DNA of 64,000 nt from Roseivivax jejudonensis (lineage in GTDB: Bacteria; Pseudomonadota; Alphaproteobacteria; Rhodobacterales; Rhodobacteraceae): NCBI RefSeq assembly GCF_900172265.1, contig NZ_FWFK01000001.1, positions 1-64,000 of the forward strand, given 5' to 3'. The notes under the pieces are model-generated. The model did not search any database. It was not told the origin of the DNA and saw only the letters and a list, made by a program, of their open reading frames with translations. The position numbers and the translations under genes were made by a program. The first letter of the stretch is position 1. Every line of letters begins with the position of its first letter. Shown here in pieces: positions 46,046 to 54,466 of the stretch.

Positions 46046-46669
46046 ATGAGCACACGACCCCAGACCGCGGGCCGCTTCAACCGGCGTGGGCTACTCTGCG
46101 CCATGGGCGCGAGCTTGACCGTTCCCCTCGTGTCAGGCTGCGGAAGCCGCCGGCACGAACCCCTCCCCGCTCCCGGACGGACCGGATCGCGACTCGACTC
46201 GGTGTTTCCGAACGTGGACAGCTATCTCGATGTGAAGAACGCCCATACCGGCGAACAGGTCGCGGTGCGCTTCATGTCCAACGGGCGCGAAAGACGGCGC
46301 GCCCTGCACCGGCTCGACTGGCTCTTCCGGGACTGGCGCGAGGAAGAGGCCCCGGACATCGACCGCCGGATCTACTGGAGCCTCGCGGCCATCTCGGACG
46401 CCGCAAAGCGCAACGGGCATTCCGGGCAGATCATTCTGCTGTCGGGCTACCGCACGCCGCACACGACGCACCTGCTACAGAGCCGCGGCACGGGAGCCTC
46501 GTCGACGAGCTATCACATGAAGCGGCGGGCGGCGGATATCCGTCTCGAGGGCATCCCCCCCGAGCAGATCGCCAACTTGGCCGAATGGCTCGAGGTCGGC
46601 GGCGTCGGGCGCTACGGGTCGCGGTTCACACATATCGATTCCGGCCCCATCCGCACCTGGGGCAGCTGA
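46046..46669 (+). CDS. YcbK/DUF882-type M15 peptidase, exported
   Basis: This is a probable murein peptidase-like protein of about 207 residues. The N-terminus has a twin-arginine signal (NRRGLLCAMGASL) ending in a lipobox-like VSGC, so it may be a Tat-exported lipoprotein. The M15A metal motif is complete: HMKRRAAD (His-x6-Asp) and FTHIDSG (His), together with LLSGYRTPHTT. The ATG at 46046 has GAGG five bases upstream; the ATG at 46034 is possible. It is followed by a strong hairpin terminator. Confidence 0.88.
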   Translation: MSTRPQTAGRFNRRGLLCAMGASLTVPLVSGCGSRRHEPLPAPGRTGSRLDSVFPNVDSYLDVKNAHTGEQVAVRFMSNGRERRRALHRLDWLFRDWREEEAPDIDRRIYWSLAAISDAAKRNGHSGQIILLSGYRTPHTTHLLQSRGTGASSTSYHMKRRAADIRLEGIPPEQIANLAEWLEVGGVGRYGSRFTHIDSGPIRTWGS

Positions 46670-46719
46670 CCGGAGGCGCGCCGCCGCGGTCACGCTCCCG
46701 GCCGGGGGATCTCGGCCCG

Positions 46720-46748
46720 AGACGCCACCCGACGATCGGGCGGCGTCT
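46720..46748 (+). terminator. terminator after the YcbK gene
   Basis: AGACGCCACCCGA and TCGGGCGGCGTCT pair over 13 positions with one mismatch and a CGA loop, followed by GTCGTTTGG. Confidence 0.7.
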
Positions 46749-47159
46749 GTCGTTTGGCGCGGACGACCGTGGATGCTTGGCACGGGAGTGCCGATTCCGT
46801 TCGACGAAAACTGTCTCAGGCCGGCGCGTGTCGGGACTATCCGTTGCCCTTGACGCGCCTCGATCTCCGAGGCGACAGCCATCCTCCAAAGCGGGTTTCC
46901 GCGTTTTGCCTTGCGAGCGAACGCCGGCCCGACGACCGTTCGCCCCCATTGCGACAGGTCTCGGAAGTCGCGCCTCTCTGGTGGCAGCGCTGGTCGTCGC
47001 GAATGGCGCAATCCCCGGCGCATGCAGTCGCGATACCCGGCCCAACCTCGGGCTCGTATCGCGCCGTCGTCGCTCCGAGGTGCCAAGCGCTCGGTCTTCC
47101 GCCCGAGATCCAGTCCGCCGTTCCGCCCGGGAAACCTTCAAACCGGAGACATTCCGCCT
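46749..47159. other. gene-free region before tRNA-Ser
   Basis: About 410 bases in which I find no protein gene with a start, ribosome binding site and plausible composition, and no repeat. Open frames on both strands are Arg-rich shadows of GC bias. It could hold an RNA gene, but I see no promoter-terminator pair. Confidence 0.5.
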
Positions 47160-47188
47160 TGTTTCCCGAGATACGTGCCGGTAGACGG
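47160..47188 (+). promoter_or_regulatory. promoter of tRNA-Ser
   Basis: TTGTTT (47160-47165), 17 bases, TAGACG (47183-47188), ending 7 bases before the tRNA. Confidence 0.55.
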
Positions 47189-47195
47189 GTCGACG

Positions 47196-47284
47196 GAGAC
47201 GTGGCCGAGTGGTCGAAGGCGCTCCCCTGCTAAGGGAGTAGGCGGGAAACCGTCTCGAGGGTTCGAATCCCTTCGTCTCCGCCA
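47196..47284 (+). tRNA. tRNA-Ser(GCT)
   Basis: This 89-base class II tRNA has acceptor GGAGACG with CGTCTCC, anticodon arm CTCCC-CTGCTAA-GGGAG with anticodon GCT, a long variable arm (TAGGCGGGAAACCGTCT region), T arm GGTTCGAATCC, discriminator G and an encoded CCA. Confidence 0.96.
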
Positions 47285-47539
47285 TCTTACACTAGATGAA
47301 TATGCGCCACCGGATCGCCCCTAGGGTGTGAAGCGTGCCTTTGCGGCAAAGCTTGGCCGGCGCCGACTTTGATTTTCGAGACCTTGCGCGACAGATCGAA
47401 GCGAGGCCGCAGGTTCGGGCGGTAGGTCCGGCGAGGCTCCGCAAGAGCGGGCCGGCACGCTCTGCCTTACCCCCGCCCCGCTCCGGGCTCAGGCGTGTGT
47501 CGACGACTGGCGGCATCGCTGCAGCCCGGCCCATTGTCG

Positions 47540-48289
47540 TCAGCGGGTTAGCGCCATGGCGCACCAAAGAACGGCGAGCAGGATCGGTTGGTGGATGACG
47601 TAGACGGCAAGGCTGTGGCGACCGAGCACCGTGACGACCGGGATCTCTCGCAGCGTCCGCATCCGGTCAAAGCGCGCAACGCCGATCGCCCGTCCGAGCG
47701 CGATGCCAATCAGGAAGATCGCGAGCCATGGCACCACCGGGATCAGGTCCAGTGTGGGCGGGACGGATCGGCCGAGTCCGGTCCATGCCATCCAAGGCGC
47801 GTCGAAAATCGCGCGACCGGCGACACCGTGCAAGAGCAGGATCGCGAGAGCCGCGGCGACGAGCTCGACGGATGAGAGGCGCACCCAGAGAGGTGCGAGC
47901 ACGCCGAAGGTCGCGATCGCGTGAAGGATGCCGAAATAGACGAACCGGTCCGGGACCGCGACGAAGGTTGCGGCAGTGACCGCAACGGCCGCAGCCGTGA
48001 CGGTCACGCAGTGGCGGAGCCATTCGCGGACCCGGAACCCGCGGCCGTGGACCAGCACGACGCTGATCCCGGACAGGCCGACGAAGCTTCCTGCGATCAG
48101 GCGCGCGATCCACGCCCACGCACCCTGGCTGGTCGTTCCCGGGGCGAGGAGGCCGAAGACCTCGAGGTCCCGGACAAAATGGAAGATCACCATGCCGCCG
48201 AGCGCGCAGACCCGGGCGATGTCAAGCCAGACGACCCGTCCCGCCGCGGCACGACCGTCAGAGTGCGACGGGTTTGTGCGGGTCACCAT
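47540..48289 (-). CDS. DUF1624/HGSNAT-like membrane protein
   Basis: This encodes about 249 residues with seven or eight transmembrane helices. The pattern WLDIARVCALGGMVIFHFVRDLEVFG at the first helix, LAGSFVGLSGISVVLVHG, the FGILHAIA loop and PWMAWTGLG then LIPVVPWLAIFLIGIALGR is typical of the heparan-alpha-glucosaminide N-acetyltransferase catalytic (DUF1624) family, which includes His and Asp residues near the first helix. The bacterial substrate is unknown. ATG candidates are at 48289 and 48301; neither has a strong ribosome binding site. Confidence 0.8.
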   Translation of the reverse strand: MVTRTNPSHSDGRAAAGRVVWLDIARVCALGGMVIFHFVRDLEVFGLLAPGTTSQGAWAWIARLIAGSFVGLSGISVVLVHGRGFRVREWLRHCVTVTAAAVAVTAATFVAVPDRFVYFGILHAIATFGVLAPLWVRLSSVELVAAALAILLLHGVAGRAIFDAPWMAWTGLGRSVPPTLDLIPVVPWLAIFLIGIALGRAIGVARFDRMRTLREIPVVTVLGRHSLAVYVIHQPILLAVLWCAMALTR

Positions 48290-48351
48290 CTGGGGTCTCA
48301 TGATCGGCAAAAGGGTTCGCCCCACACCGGCCTTGGCAACGACCGCGGGGT

Positions 48352-48666
48352 TTATTCAGCGGCCGCAGCGCGCATCCGGTCCATGACCTGCGAACACTCG
48401 TCCAGGCTTCCGACGACCGGCGCCGCGGTGTCGGTGCCGGCCATCTCCGACGCATCGGCGGCAGCACGGTTCAGCACCTGGTCGATCTCGTCCGCGGTGA
48501 GAAGACCCTCCTCTTCGGCCGCGATCACCGTGGAGCAGATGCCGGCCGACAATCCGGTCGCTATGCCGATCCCGGTCGTCGCGCCCCCGAGGACGGCGCC
48601 ACCGAAGATCGCGCCGATAACCGCGCCGGCGCAGAGCCCCACACATCCGATCAAGATCTTGCCCAT
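48352..48666 (-). CDS. small glycine-zipper membrane protein
   Basis: This 104-residue protein has an N-terminal signal/anchor (KILIGCVGLCAGAVIGAIFGGAVLGG) followed by glycine-zipper spacing and a second hydrophobic stretch to about residue 48. The C-terminal half is acidic and soluble (EEEGLLTADEIDQVLNRAAAD) and ends with a Cys-containing helix. I recognise no family. It lies with several other small membrane or exported proteins on the same strand. Confidence 0.6.
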   Translation of the reverse strand: MGKILIGCVGLCAGAVIGAIFGGAVLGGATTGIGIATGLSAGICSTVIAAEEEGLLTADEIDQVLNRAAADASEMAGTDTAAPVVGSLDECSQVMDRMRAAAAE

Positions 48667-48682
48667 GGCGTGCCCTCTTCCG

Positions 48683-48868
48683 TCAGGCAGTGGTCCCGTA
48701 GGGCCAGACAATGTTGAGGATCAGGAGCACGACGAACAGGATACCGAACAGCACGAGCGATCGTTTCTGCTTGGTCATCCCTTCGAAGGGTCCCGTGTGG
48801 TTCACCACCCAGACCACGCAGAATATGATGATCGCCGTCACTATCATATGCGGAAGGTCAAATGTCAT
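48683..48868 (-). CDS. small two-helix membrane protein
   Basis: This 61-residue protein has two transmembrane helices (about residues 8-22 and 37-55) joined by a short basic loop (GMTKQKRS). No family recognised. It is 16 bases upstream of the glycine-zipper gene on the same strand, so the two are probably cotranscribed. Confidence 0.6.
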   Translation of the reverse strand: MTFDLPHMIVTAIIIFCVVWVVNHTGPFEGMTKQKRSLVLFGILFVVLLILNIVWPYGTTA

Positions 48869-48886
48869 TGGCTATTCCTGCGTTCA

Positions 48887-49131
48887 TCAGGGTCGGTCGG
48901 CGTGGCTGCGCCGCGCGGACATCAGGGCGCACGCCATTGAAATGAGAGCGAGGTTCACGAGCGGCGTTGCCGCGAAGAGCAGCGATCCCGCCGTATCGCG
49001 ATGTAGATTCAGGGGATGCCGAGCGGGATCAGCGAGACGCCGGAGAAAGGATCTCTCTCCTGACCGATCAATCCGTAGGTTCCAGCGATGAGAAGGTCGA
49101 GCGCCAGGATCCGGATCAGGCACCGACACAT
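48887..49131 (-). pseudogene. two-helix membrane protein gene with a frameshift
   Basis: Two frames continue one protein. The first runs from MCRCLIRILALDLLIAGTYG to SLIPLGIP and stops at TGA (49009-49011). The second continues directly with PLNLHRDTAG, then SLLFAATPLVNLALISMACA, and stops at 48887. The break falls in a CCCC run at 49011-49015; one extra C would give a single 82-residue protein with two membrane helices. Either a base is missing in the assembly or the gene is broken. Confidence 0.6.
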
Positions 49132-49248
49132 CAGCCCGACGCTCCGTCGCGCCGGGGGGCGCGTGGCGCGTTCCGCAGCGCACGGCGCCGCGAGAAAGCG
49201 ACAATGAGACCGGCCGGCACGCAACGTCATGCCGGCCAATCCACTGCA

Positions 49249-49569
49249 TCAGAGCGTTCCCTCGTCGGTGAGGGATTGGATGCCCGCCGTCGTGCCGTCG
49301 CGATACCCGATGCACCGCCACGTGCCGGTCGGACCGACCTGAAGGATCACTTCGGTTCCGGCTTCGGAGAAAGACGAGCGTTGCACACGCACGTCGGGGT
49401 TGCCCGTTTCTGCCCGCACAGCCGACGCGCACGCGCTGCGCGCCTGCCCCTCGAGCGAGTCGCCCGGCACCGCGCGCGGTTGCGACGGAGCCGCCGCCTC
49501 CTCGACACAAGCTGACAGAAGCATTGCACACCCGAGTGCAGCGACGCGTTTCAAGATTGGCGTTACCAT
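49249..49569 (-). CDS. small lipoprotein
   Basis: This encodes 106 residues with a lipoprotein signal ending LLSAC (Cys21) followed by VEEA. The mature part has a pair of cysteines (RSACASA and TWRCIGYRDG) that could form a disulfide in a small beta-rich domain. The neighbouring gene at 49571 encodes a protein of identical length with the same CVEE mature start, so the two look like diverged paralogues. Function unknown. Confidence 0.7.
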   Translation of the reverse strand: MVTPILKRVAALGCAMLLSACVEEAAAPSQPRAVPGDSLEGQARSACASAVRAETGNPDVRVQRSSFSEAGTEVILQVGPTGTWRCIGYRDGTTAGIQSLTDEGTL

Positions 49570-49570
49570 C

Positions 49571-49891
49571 TCAGCAATCCTCCGCCGGAACCATGGTCAC
49601 ATCGGAATACCGGCCCTGGTCTGTAGTGATGCGCGCACAGGCGCCGGTGTCGCGATTGAACCAGTAGGTCGTCAGCCCCTCGCTGCGGATGGATTCGTAG
49701 CCCAGCGCCCGAAGCCCGCCTTCGGCTTGTCCGGCGCGCGCCCCCTCGAACGAGGTCACGTCGCTCGCGCTACCGACCGCCGGCATGCCTTGTGCCGGAG
49801 GCTCCTGAGCGGGTTGGCTGGTTTCCTCGACACAGCCTGCCAGCAGGGCAAGTGCGGCGGCCGCCGCGGTCAGCTTTATGAAGTCGGTCAT
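49571..49891 (-). CDS. small lipoprotein, paralogue of its neighbour
   Basis: This encodes 106 residues with a lipoprotein signal ending LLAGC (Cys20), then VEET. The mature domain contains LRALGYESIRSEGLTTYWFNRDTGACARITTDQGRY, a pattern seen in small exported proteins with a wing-like beta hairpin (tryptophan/cysteine core). It ends one base before the next lipoprotein start. Both follow the SH3-domain gene, with which they could form an operon. Confidence 0.7.
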   Translation of the reverse strand: MTDFIKLTAAAAALALLAGCVEETSQPAQEPPAQGMPAVGSASDVTSFEGARAGQAEGGLRALGYESIRSEGLTTYWFNRDTGACARITTDQGRYSDVTMVPAEDC

Positions 49892-49924
49892 TCTGTCCCT
49901 CGCTTCTGGTGTTTGGTTTGCGAC

Positions 49925-50959
49925 TTACTGGATCCCGAGGATCACGTTGAACGAATGCATCGCGCTGTCGGCATTGGTGACCTCGATCCGGTGGTCGCCG
50001 GATTGGAACAGACTGCCGCGATACTCGCGCGCGCTCGTCGCCTGATCGAGAAGCGCGCCGTCGGGCGTGTAGAGCCTCCATGAGAGCGCGGGCGTGTCGG
50101 CGGCGAGGCGGAAGTACATCTCCTGCTCGTCACTTGCACCGAACTGGTAGGTCACCGACATGCCGGGGCCGAGCTGATCGGTGAACTCGGTGCCGTTCGT
50201 GCCAGGCTCGAACCGAACGCGCTCGGTCCGCGGCGCGCGTGACGTCTGATTGACCTGCGTGCCCCCGTCCGAGAGGTAGCGGGCACTGACCCAGCCGCGC
50301 TCCCGCATATCGGTCATCATCTCGATCTCGCACCAGCGAGAGCCGCTCGCGTCCTGGCACCCCAGACGGCGAACGGGGTCGCCAGTCGCAAGCGCGCCGA
50401 TGATCCCGAACGTCGTTCCGGGGCCGCTGCGCACGTTCAGGACATCGTTGGAGGCCACGCCGACGACGGTTGCTGTTCCGCCGGTCCGGGCCGCTTGCGA
50501 CGCGCCGGCGCCGTTCGGCGCGATAAACACGTCGATCGAGTACCCGACGGTCCGATCGGCGTCGCGATCGTTCCCCATGAGATAGACCCGGATGGCCCAG
50601 TCTCCGTCCCGCGGGATCGTCACCTCTGCGCGCGAGTCGACGTCGGTGCTTCCGACATAGAGACCGTCGTAGTCGAGACCGGCGGGGAGGATATTGAAGA
50701 AGGCCGAGCCGTGCCCGTTGGTCCCGGTGACCGCAAGAGAGACGACCATGGCCTGCCCCGCCTGCGCCGTCACGACGTAGTCACGGTACTCGTCTCCGCG
50801 GATCGTTCCGTTGATCGTCGCGCTCGTGGCGCCCGGGTCGAACCGCACGGAGCTGACCTCCTGCGCAGTGAGTTGTCCTGCTGTGATCGCAACCGCGCCG
50901 AGAGCCACCAACGTTCTTGCGACGAAGGGCAGGAGCGATCGCGAACAGGACTTGCTCAT
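49925..50959 (-). CDS. exported protein with bacterial SH3 domain between two PPC-like domains
   Basis: This 344-residue protein has a signal peptide (to about LTAQ). Residues ~40-145 form a beta domain of the pre-peptidase C-terminal type (YRDYVVTAQAGQAMVVSLAV, DWAIRVYLMGND). Residues ~165-230 are an SH3_3 domain (VLNVRSGPGTTFGIIGALATGD, WCEIEM, RGWVSARYLSD). Residues ~245-344 repeat the first type (GMSVTYQFGASDEQEMYFRL, GDHRIEVTN). It probably binds cell wall or another envelope polymer. First gene of a leftward set with two lipoproteins. Confidence 0.75.
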   Translation of the reverse strand: MSKSCSRSLLPFVARTLVALGAVAITAGQLTAQEVSSVRFDPGATSATINGTIRGDEYRDYVVTAQAGQAMVVSLAVTGTNGHGSAFFNILPAGLDYDGLYVGSTDVDSRAEVTIPRDGDWAIRVYLMGNDRDADRTVGYSIDVFIAPNGAGASQAARTGGTATVVGVASNDVLNVRSGPGTTFGIIGALATGDPVRRLGCQDASGSRWCEIEMMTDMRERGWVSARYLSDGGTQVNQTSRAPRTERVRFEPGTNGTEFTDQLGPGMSVTYQFGASDEQEMYFRLAADTPALSWRLYTPDGALLDQATSAREYRGSLFQSGDHRIEVTNADSAMHSFNVILGIQ

Positions 50960-51259
50960 CACGGAACCTCCCCCGGCGATGTTCCCGCATAACGTTATCA
51001 AGTCTCTCGCAGAAAGTGTTAGAACTTTTTGCCGCAGCCGGTCAGATTGCGCGGCATCCACCGCCATACCTCACCGTTTCCGGGATATTTTCGGGGCGCG
51101 TGCAGCGACAGGATGGCGTGGCAGCACGCGTGCTCCCAAAGTATTCCAAGCGAAGATCCGGCGCCCGGAGCGGACCCTCCGCCGCCTGCAAAACAAGAGC
51201 GATCTCACGCTCGGGTCGTGCCGGACCCCACCACCCCGCCGAAGTTCCCTTGCCATTCC

Positions 51260-51289
51260 TTGACAAAAACTTAGCCTTCTAAGTATGAA
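51260..51289 (+). promoter_or_regulatory. promoter of the aromatic catabolism operon
   Basis: TTGACA (51260-51265), 18 bases, TATGAA (51284-51289). The spacer is filled by the palindrome at 51269-51284, as expected for repression by a bound regulator. Confidence 0.6.
51269..51284. promoter_or_regulatory. SlyA/MarR-type operator 1
   Basis: ACTTAG-CCTT-CTAAGT has perfect 6-bp arms and the TTAG-N4-CTAA core known for SlyA-type MarR proteins. The same core lies before the Rieske oxygenase gene (62591-62606). Confidence 0.75.
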
Positions 51290-51348
51290 CGCACAAAGCC
51301 GGGCGCGGTTCTGTATGCGCGCCCATGCGGAGGAGACGAGGTCTAGGA

Positions 51349-52287
51349 ATGGATGATCTGAAAATGCGTGTCGAAGCGCGACGCGCGCTCACCGAACACA
51401 TTTGCGAGTTCACCCTGAAGCCGGTCGAGGACGTGGAGCTTCCGAGCTTCGAGCCCGGCGCGCACGTGACCATCGAAACCCCGTCGGGCGCCATGCGCCG
51501 GTACTCGCTGGTAAACGACGGCAGCGCGCCGGAGGTCTACAAGATCGCGGTCAAGCGCGAGGCGGAGTCCCGCGGCGGCTCAGCGTCGATGCACGACGAG
51601 GCGACCGAGGGCAAAGAGCTGCGCGTCGAGGTGCCGGAGAACAGCTTTCCGCTGAAGGACGCGAAGGAATACCTGCTGATCGCCGGCGGCATCGGCGTCA
51701 CCCCGATCTACGCCATGGCGCAGCACCTCAAGCGTGAGGACAAGCCGTTCAACGTCATCTACTGCAGCCGCAGCGAAGCGGACACGGCCTATCTCGAGGA
51801 CATGCGCGAGGCGTTCGGCGACCGCCTGACCGTGCATCACGACAACGGCGATCCCGACGAGGTCTACGACTTCTGGGACCATTTCGAAGAGCCCCGGAAC
51901 ATGCGCGTCTATTGCTGCGGTCCGGAGCCGCTGATGGAAGAGATCGAGGCAATCTCGGGTCACTGGCCCGAGGGCCGCGTGAACTTCGAGGATTTCAAGC
52001 CCGTGGAAGTCGTCCGCGAGGACGACAAGGCTTTCGAGGTGACACTGGAGAAGTCTGGCAAGACCGTCACCGTGCCGGAGGATCGCTCGATCCTCGAGGC
52101 GCTGCGCGACGAAGGGGTGGCGACCGTCAGCTCTTGTGAAAGCGGCACCTGCGGCACCTGCAAGACCAAGCTGATCTCGGGCGATGTCGATCATCGCGAC
52201 ATGGTGCTGATGGATCACGAACAGGCGGATCACATCATGATCTGCGTGTCGCGCGCGAAGGACGGGGACCTGGTTCTTGACCTCTGA
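51349..52287 (+). CDS. oxygenase reductase component (FMN, NAD, 2Fe-2S; phthalate dioxygenase reductase type)
   Basis: Passes electrons from NADH to a Rieske oxygenase. It is 312 residues in the order FMN/NAD/plant-type ferredoxin: flavin motif RRYSL (residues 50-54), NAD motifs GGIGVTP (113-119) and CCGPEPL (189-195), and a C-terminal [2Fe-2S] domain with Cys263, Cys268, Cys271 and Cys299. This single-chain order is that of phthalate dioxygenase reductase and VanB. It is the first gene of the operon; the oxygenase partner is probably the gene at 62648, behind a matching operator. Confidence 0.92.
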   Translation: MDDLKMRVEARRALTEHICEFTLKPVEDVELPSFEPGAHVTIETPSGAMRRYSLVNDGSAPEVYKIAVKREAESRGGSASMHDEATEGKELRVEVPENSFPLKDAKEYLLIAGGIGVTPIYAMAQHLKREDKPFNVIYCSRSEADTAYLEDMREAFGDRLTVHHDNGDPDEVYDFWDHFEEPRNMRVYCCGPEPLMEEIEAISGHWPEGRVNFEDFKPVEVVREDDKAFEVTLEKSGKTVTVPEDRSILEALRDEGVATVSSCESGTCGTCKTKLISGDVDHRDMVLMDHEQADHIMICVSRAKDGDLVLDL

Positions 52288-53467
52288 TCCGATCCGGCTG
52301 GGTGTGGCCGGGCTGGGTCGAGCGTTCATGCTGATGCTGCCGACGTTCCGCGCCGATCCGCGCGTGCGCCTGGTCGCTGCCGCCGCGCCGCGGGAAGAGA
52401 GCCGGACGGCATTCGAGGCCGAGTTCGGGGGAACCGGGCACGCCAGCGTGGACGACCTGGCGGCCGACCCGGAGGTCGAGGCGATCTATGTGGCAACGCC
52501 CCACCAGATGCACGCCGATCATGTCGCCGCCGCGGCCCGCCACGGCAAGCACATCCTGGTGGACAAGCCGCTCGCAGTATCGCTCGAGGATGCCGACGCG
52601 ATGGTGGCGGCCGCGGAAACGGCGGGCGTCCACCTGATCGTCGGCCCGAGCCACAGCTTCGATGCACCGGTCGCGCTGGCACGCCGGATGATCGACAGCG
52701 GAGAGGTCGGCGCGGTGCGCATGGTGCAGGCGTTCAACTACACCGATTTCCTCTACCGCCCGCGTCGCCCCGAAGAGCTGCGCACCGAGGAAGGTGGTGG
52801 CGTGCTGTTCAGCCAGGGCGTGCACCAGATTGATATCGTGCGTCTTCTCTGCGGCGGCATGGCCAACAGGATCACCGCGATGACCGGCGCATGGGATCCC
52901 GCCCGACCGACCGAAGGCGCCTATGCCGCCCTGATGAGCTTCGAGGGCGGTGCGTTCGCAACCCTGACCTATTCCGGCTACGCGCATTTCGACAGCGACA
53001 TCTGGATGGACGACGTGGCCGAGCTTGGCGGTGAAAAGTCGCCTTCGAGCTACGGGAAGGCGCGGCGTGCACTCGAAGGCCTCGATGCCGAGGCCGAGGC
53101 GCGGCTCAAGACCACGCGCACCTACGGCGCGGGCTCCGAGCCGGCCAAGGCAGACCATCACGAGCATTTCGGTCCGATCATCGTGTCGTGCGACCGCGCG
53201 GACCTTCGGCTGACGCCGGACGGCGTGGAAGTCTTCGGCGATTTCGACCGCCGGTTCGTCGAGGCCCCGCTCGGCCCTGTGCCGCGCAAGACCGTGATCG
53301 ACGCGCTGCTCGCAGCGGTGCGCGAGGATGTCGCCCCGGCCCAGACCGGACGCTGGGGACGCGCGAGCCTGGAGGTCTGTCACGCGATCCTGCGCTCGGC
53401 CGAGACCGGCGCCGCGGTCGACCTGACACGCCAATGTGGAACGATCCAAGAGGAGGAGCACGCTTGA
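52277..53467 (+). CDS. Gfo/Idh/MocA oxidoreductase (dihydrodiol dehydrogenase candidate)
   Basis: This NAD(P)-dependent dehydrogenase has 396 residues. Rossmann start LGVAGLGRAF (residues 8-17), the DKPLA segment (96-100, variant of the EKP motif) and GGGVLFSQGVHQIDIV are family hallmarks. In phthalate degraders the cis-4,5-dihydrodiol dehydrogenase (Pht4) belongs to this family and has similar length, and here the gene lies between the reductase and a Pht5-like gene. A TTG start inside the end of the reductase gene was accepted because GGGGAC precedes it and the Rossmann strand begins eight residues on. Confidence 0.85.
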   Translation: MTSDPIRLGVAGLGRAFMLMLPTFRADPRVRLVAAAAPREESRTAFEAEFGGTGHASVDDLAADPEVEAIYVATPHQMHADHVAAAARHGKHILVDKPLAVSLEDADAMVAAAETAGVHLIVGPSHSFDAPVALARRMIDSGEVGAVRMVQAFNYTDFLYRPRRPEELRTEEGGGVLFSQGVHQIDIVRLLCGGMANRITAMTGAWDPARPTEGAYAALMSFEGGAFATLTYSGYAHFDSDIWMDDVAELGGEKSPSSYGKARRALEGLDAEAEARLKTTRTYGAGSEPAKADHHEHFGPIIVSCDRADLRLTPDGVEVFGDFDRRFVEAPLGPVPRKTVIDALLAAVREDVAPAQTGRWGRASLEVCHAILRSAETGAAVDLTRQCGTIQEEEHA

Positions 53468-54456
53468 CCGACCTGACACTCTCCATCGCGATGGGCAACT
53501 ACGACCGGACCCGCCCCATCGTCGACGGCCGCGTCAAGATCGACGGGGTGGATCCGGTGCCGATGCTCCTGTCGCCCGAGGAGATGTTCTTTCGCGCGTT
53601 CCGGCACCAGGCGTTCGACATCTCGGAATTGTCGCTGTCGTCCTACTCGATCTCGGTCGCGCGCGGAGAGCCGCACTACGTGGCCGTGCCCGTTTTTCTC
53701 AGCCGGGCGTTTCGCCATACATCGGTCTATATCCGCACCGACAAGGGCATCGAGCGTCCCGAAGACCTCAAAGGCAAGCGCATCGGCATCGCCGAGTACC
53801 AGCTTTCCGCCAATGTCTGGGTGCGCGGCATCCTCGAGGACGATTTCGGCGTGAAGCCCTCCGATGTCACGTGGGTGCGCGGCGGGATGGACACGCCCGG
53901 CCGTCCCGAGAAGATCAAGGTGGATCTGCCAGAGGACGTGACCGTCGAGGCCGCACCGGACGGAGCGACCCTGAACGGGATGCTCGAGGCCGGCGAGATC
54001 GACGGCTTCGTCGGCCCGCGCTGGCCGCGCTGCTTTGCCGAGGGGCATCCGCATGTCGGGCGGCTCTTCCGCGACAGCGTCGCCGCGGCCGAAGACTATT
54101 ACAGCCGGACGCAGATCTTCCCGATCATGCACGTTCTCGGCGTGCGCCGGACACTGGCCGAGGCGCATCCATGGCTGCCCGGCGCGCTTCTCAAAGCGTT
54201 TTCGGAGTCCAAGCATCTCGCCCAGGAGGCGTTGCAGGACACGTCCGCGACGAAGGTCACGATGCCCTTCGTGGAAGACAACCTGAACCGCGCGCAGGCA
54301 CTGATGGGGGCCGATCCGTGGACATACGGCGTCGCCCACAACGCCCACGTTCTCGATCGCTTCCTCGACTATCACCACGCGCAAGGCCTGTCGCCGCGCC
54401 GCGTGCAGGTCGACGAGCTGTTCCATCCGTCGACACACGAAGCCTACAGCCTTTGA
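53464..54456 (+). CDS. 4,5-dihydroxyphthalate decarboxylase-like protein
   Basis: This 330-residue protein resembles Pht5, which decarboxylates 4,5-dihydroxyphthalate to protocatechuate. The fold is that of NMT1-like binding proteins but there is no signal peptide, which fits a cytoplasmic enzyme. Visible segments: GNYDRTRPIVDGRV, HQAFDISELSLSSY, VFLSRAFRHTSVYIRT and FPIMHVLGVRR. The TTG start overlaps the previous stop (TTGA) and has GAGGAGG upstream. Relatives of this family with unknown substrates are frequent in Rhodobacterales, so the exact reaction is uncertain. Confidence 0.85.
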   Translation: MTDLTLSIAMGNYDRTRPIVDGRVKIDGVDPVPMLLSPEEMFFRAFRHQAFDISELSLSSYSISVARGEPHYVAVPVFLSRAFRHTSVYIRTDKGIERPEDLKGKRIGIAEYQLSANVWVRGILEDDFGVKPSDVTWVRGGMDTPGRPEKIKVDLPEDVTVEAAPDGATLNGMLEAGEIDGFVGPRWPRCFAEGHPHVGRLFRDSVAAAEDYYSRTQIFPIMHVLGVRRTLAEAHPWLPGALLKAFSESKHLAQEALQDTSATKVTMPFVEDNLNRAQALMGADPWTYGVAHNAHVLDRFLDYHHAQGLSPRRVQVDELFHPSTHEAYSL

Positions 54457-54466
54457 AGGAGGGACC

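Larger units (their letters stand above)
50960..51348. other. divergent control region before the catabolic operon
   Basis: These 389 bases hold no gene. The right end contains the promoter and SlyA/MarR-type operator for the operon starting at 51349; the left end should contain the promoter of the SH3-domain gene. The middle is GC-rich and featureless. Confidence 0.6.

Noticed and set aside
46749-47285. Long open frames on both strands before tRNA-Ser
   Set aside because: They run through the tRNA or are Arg/Ser/Pro-rich with no ribosome binding site; no recognisable protein.
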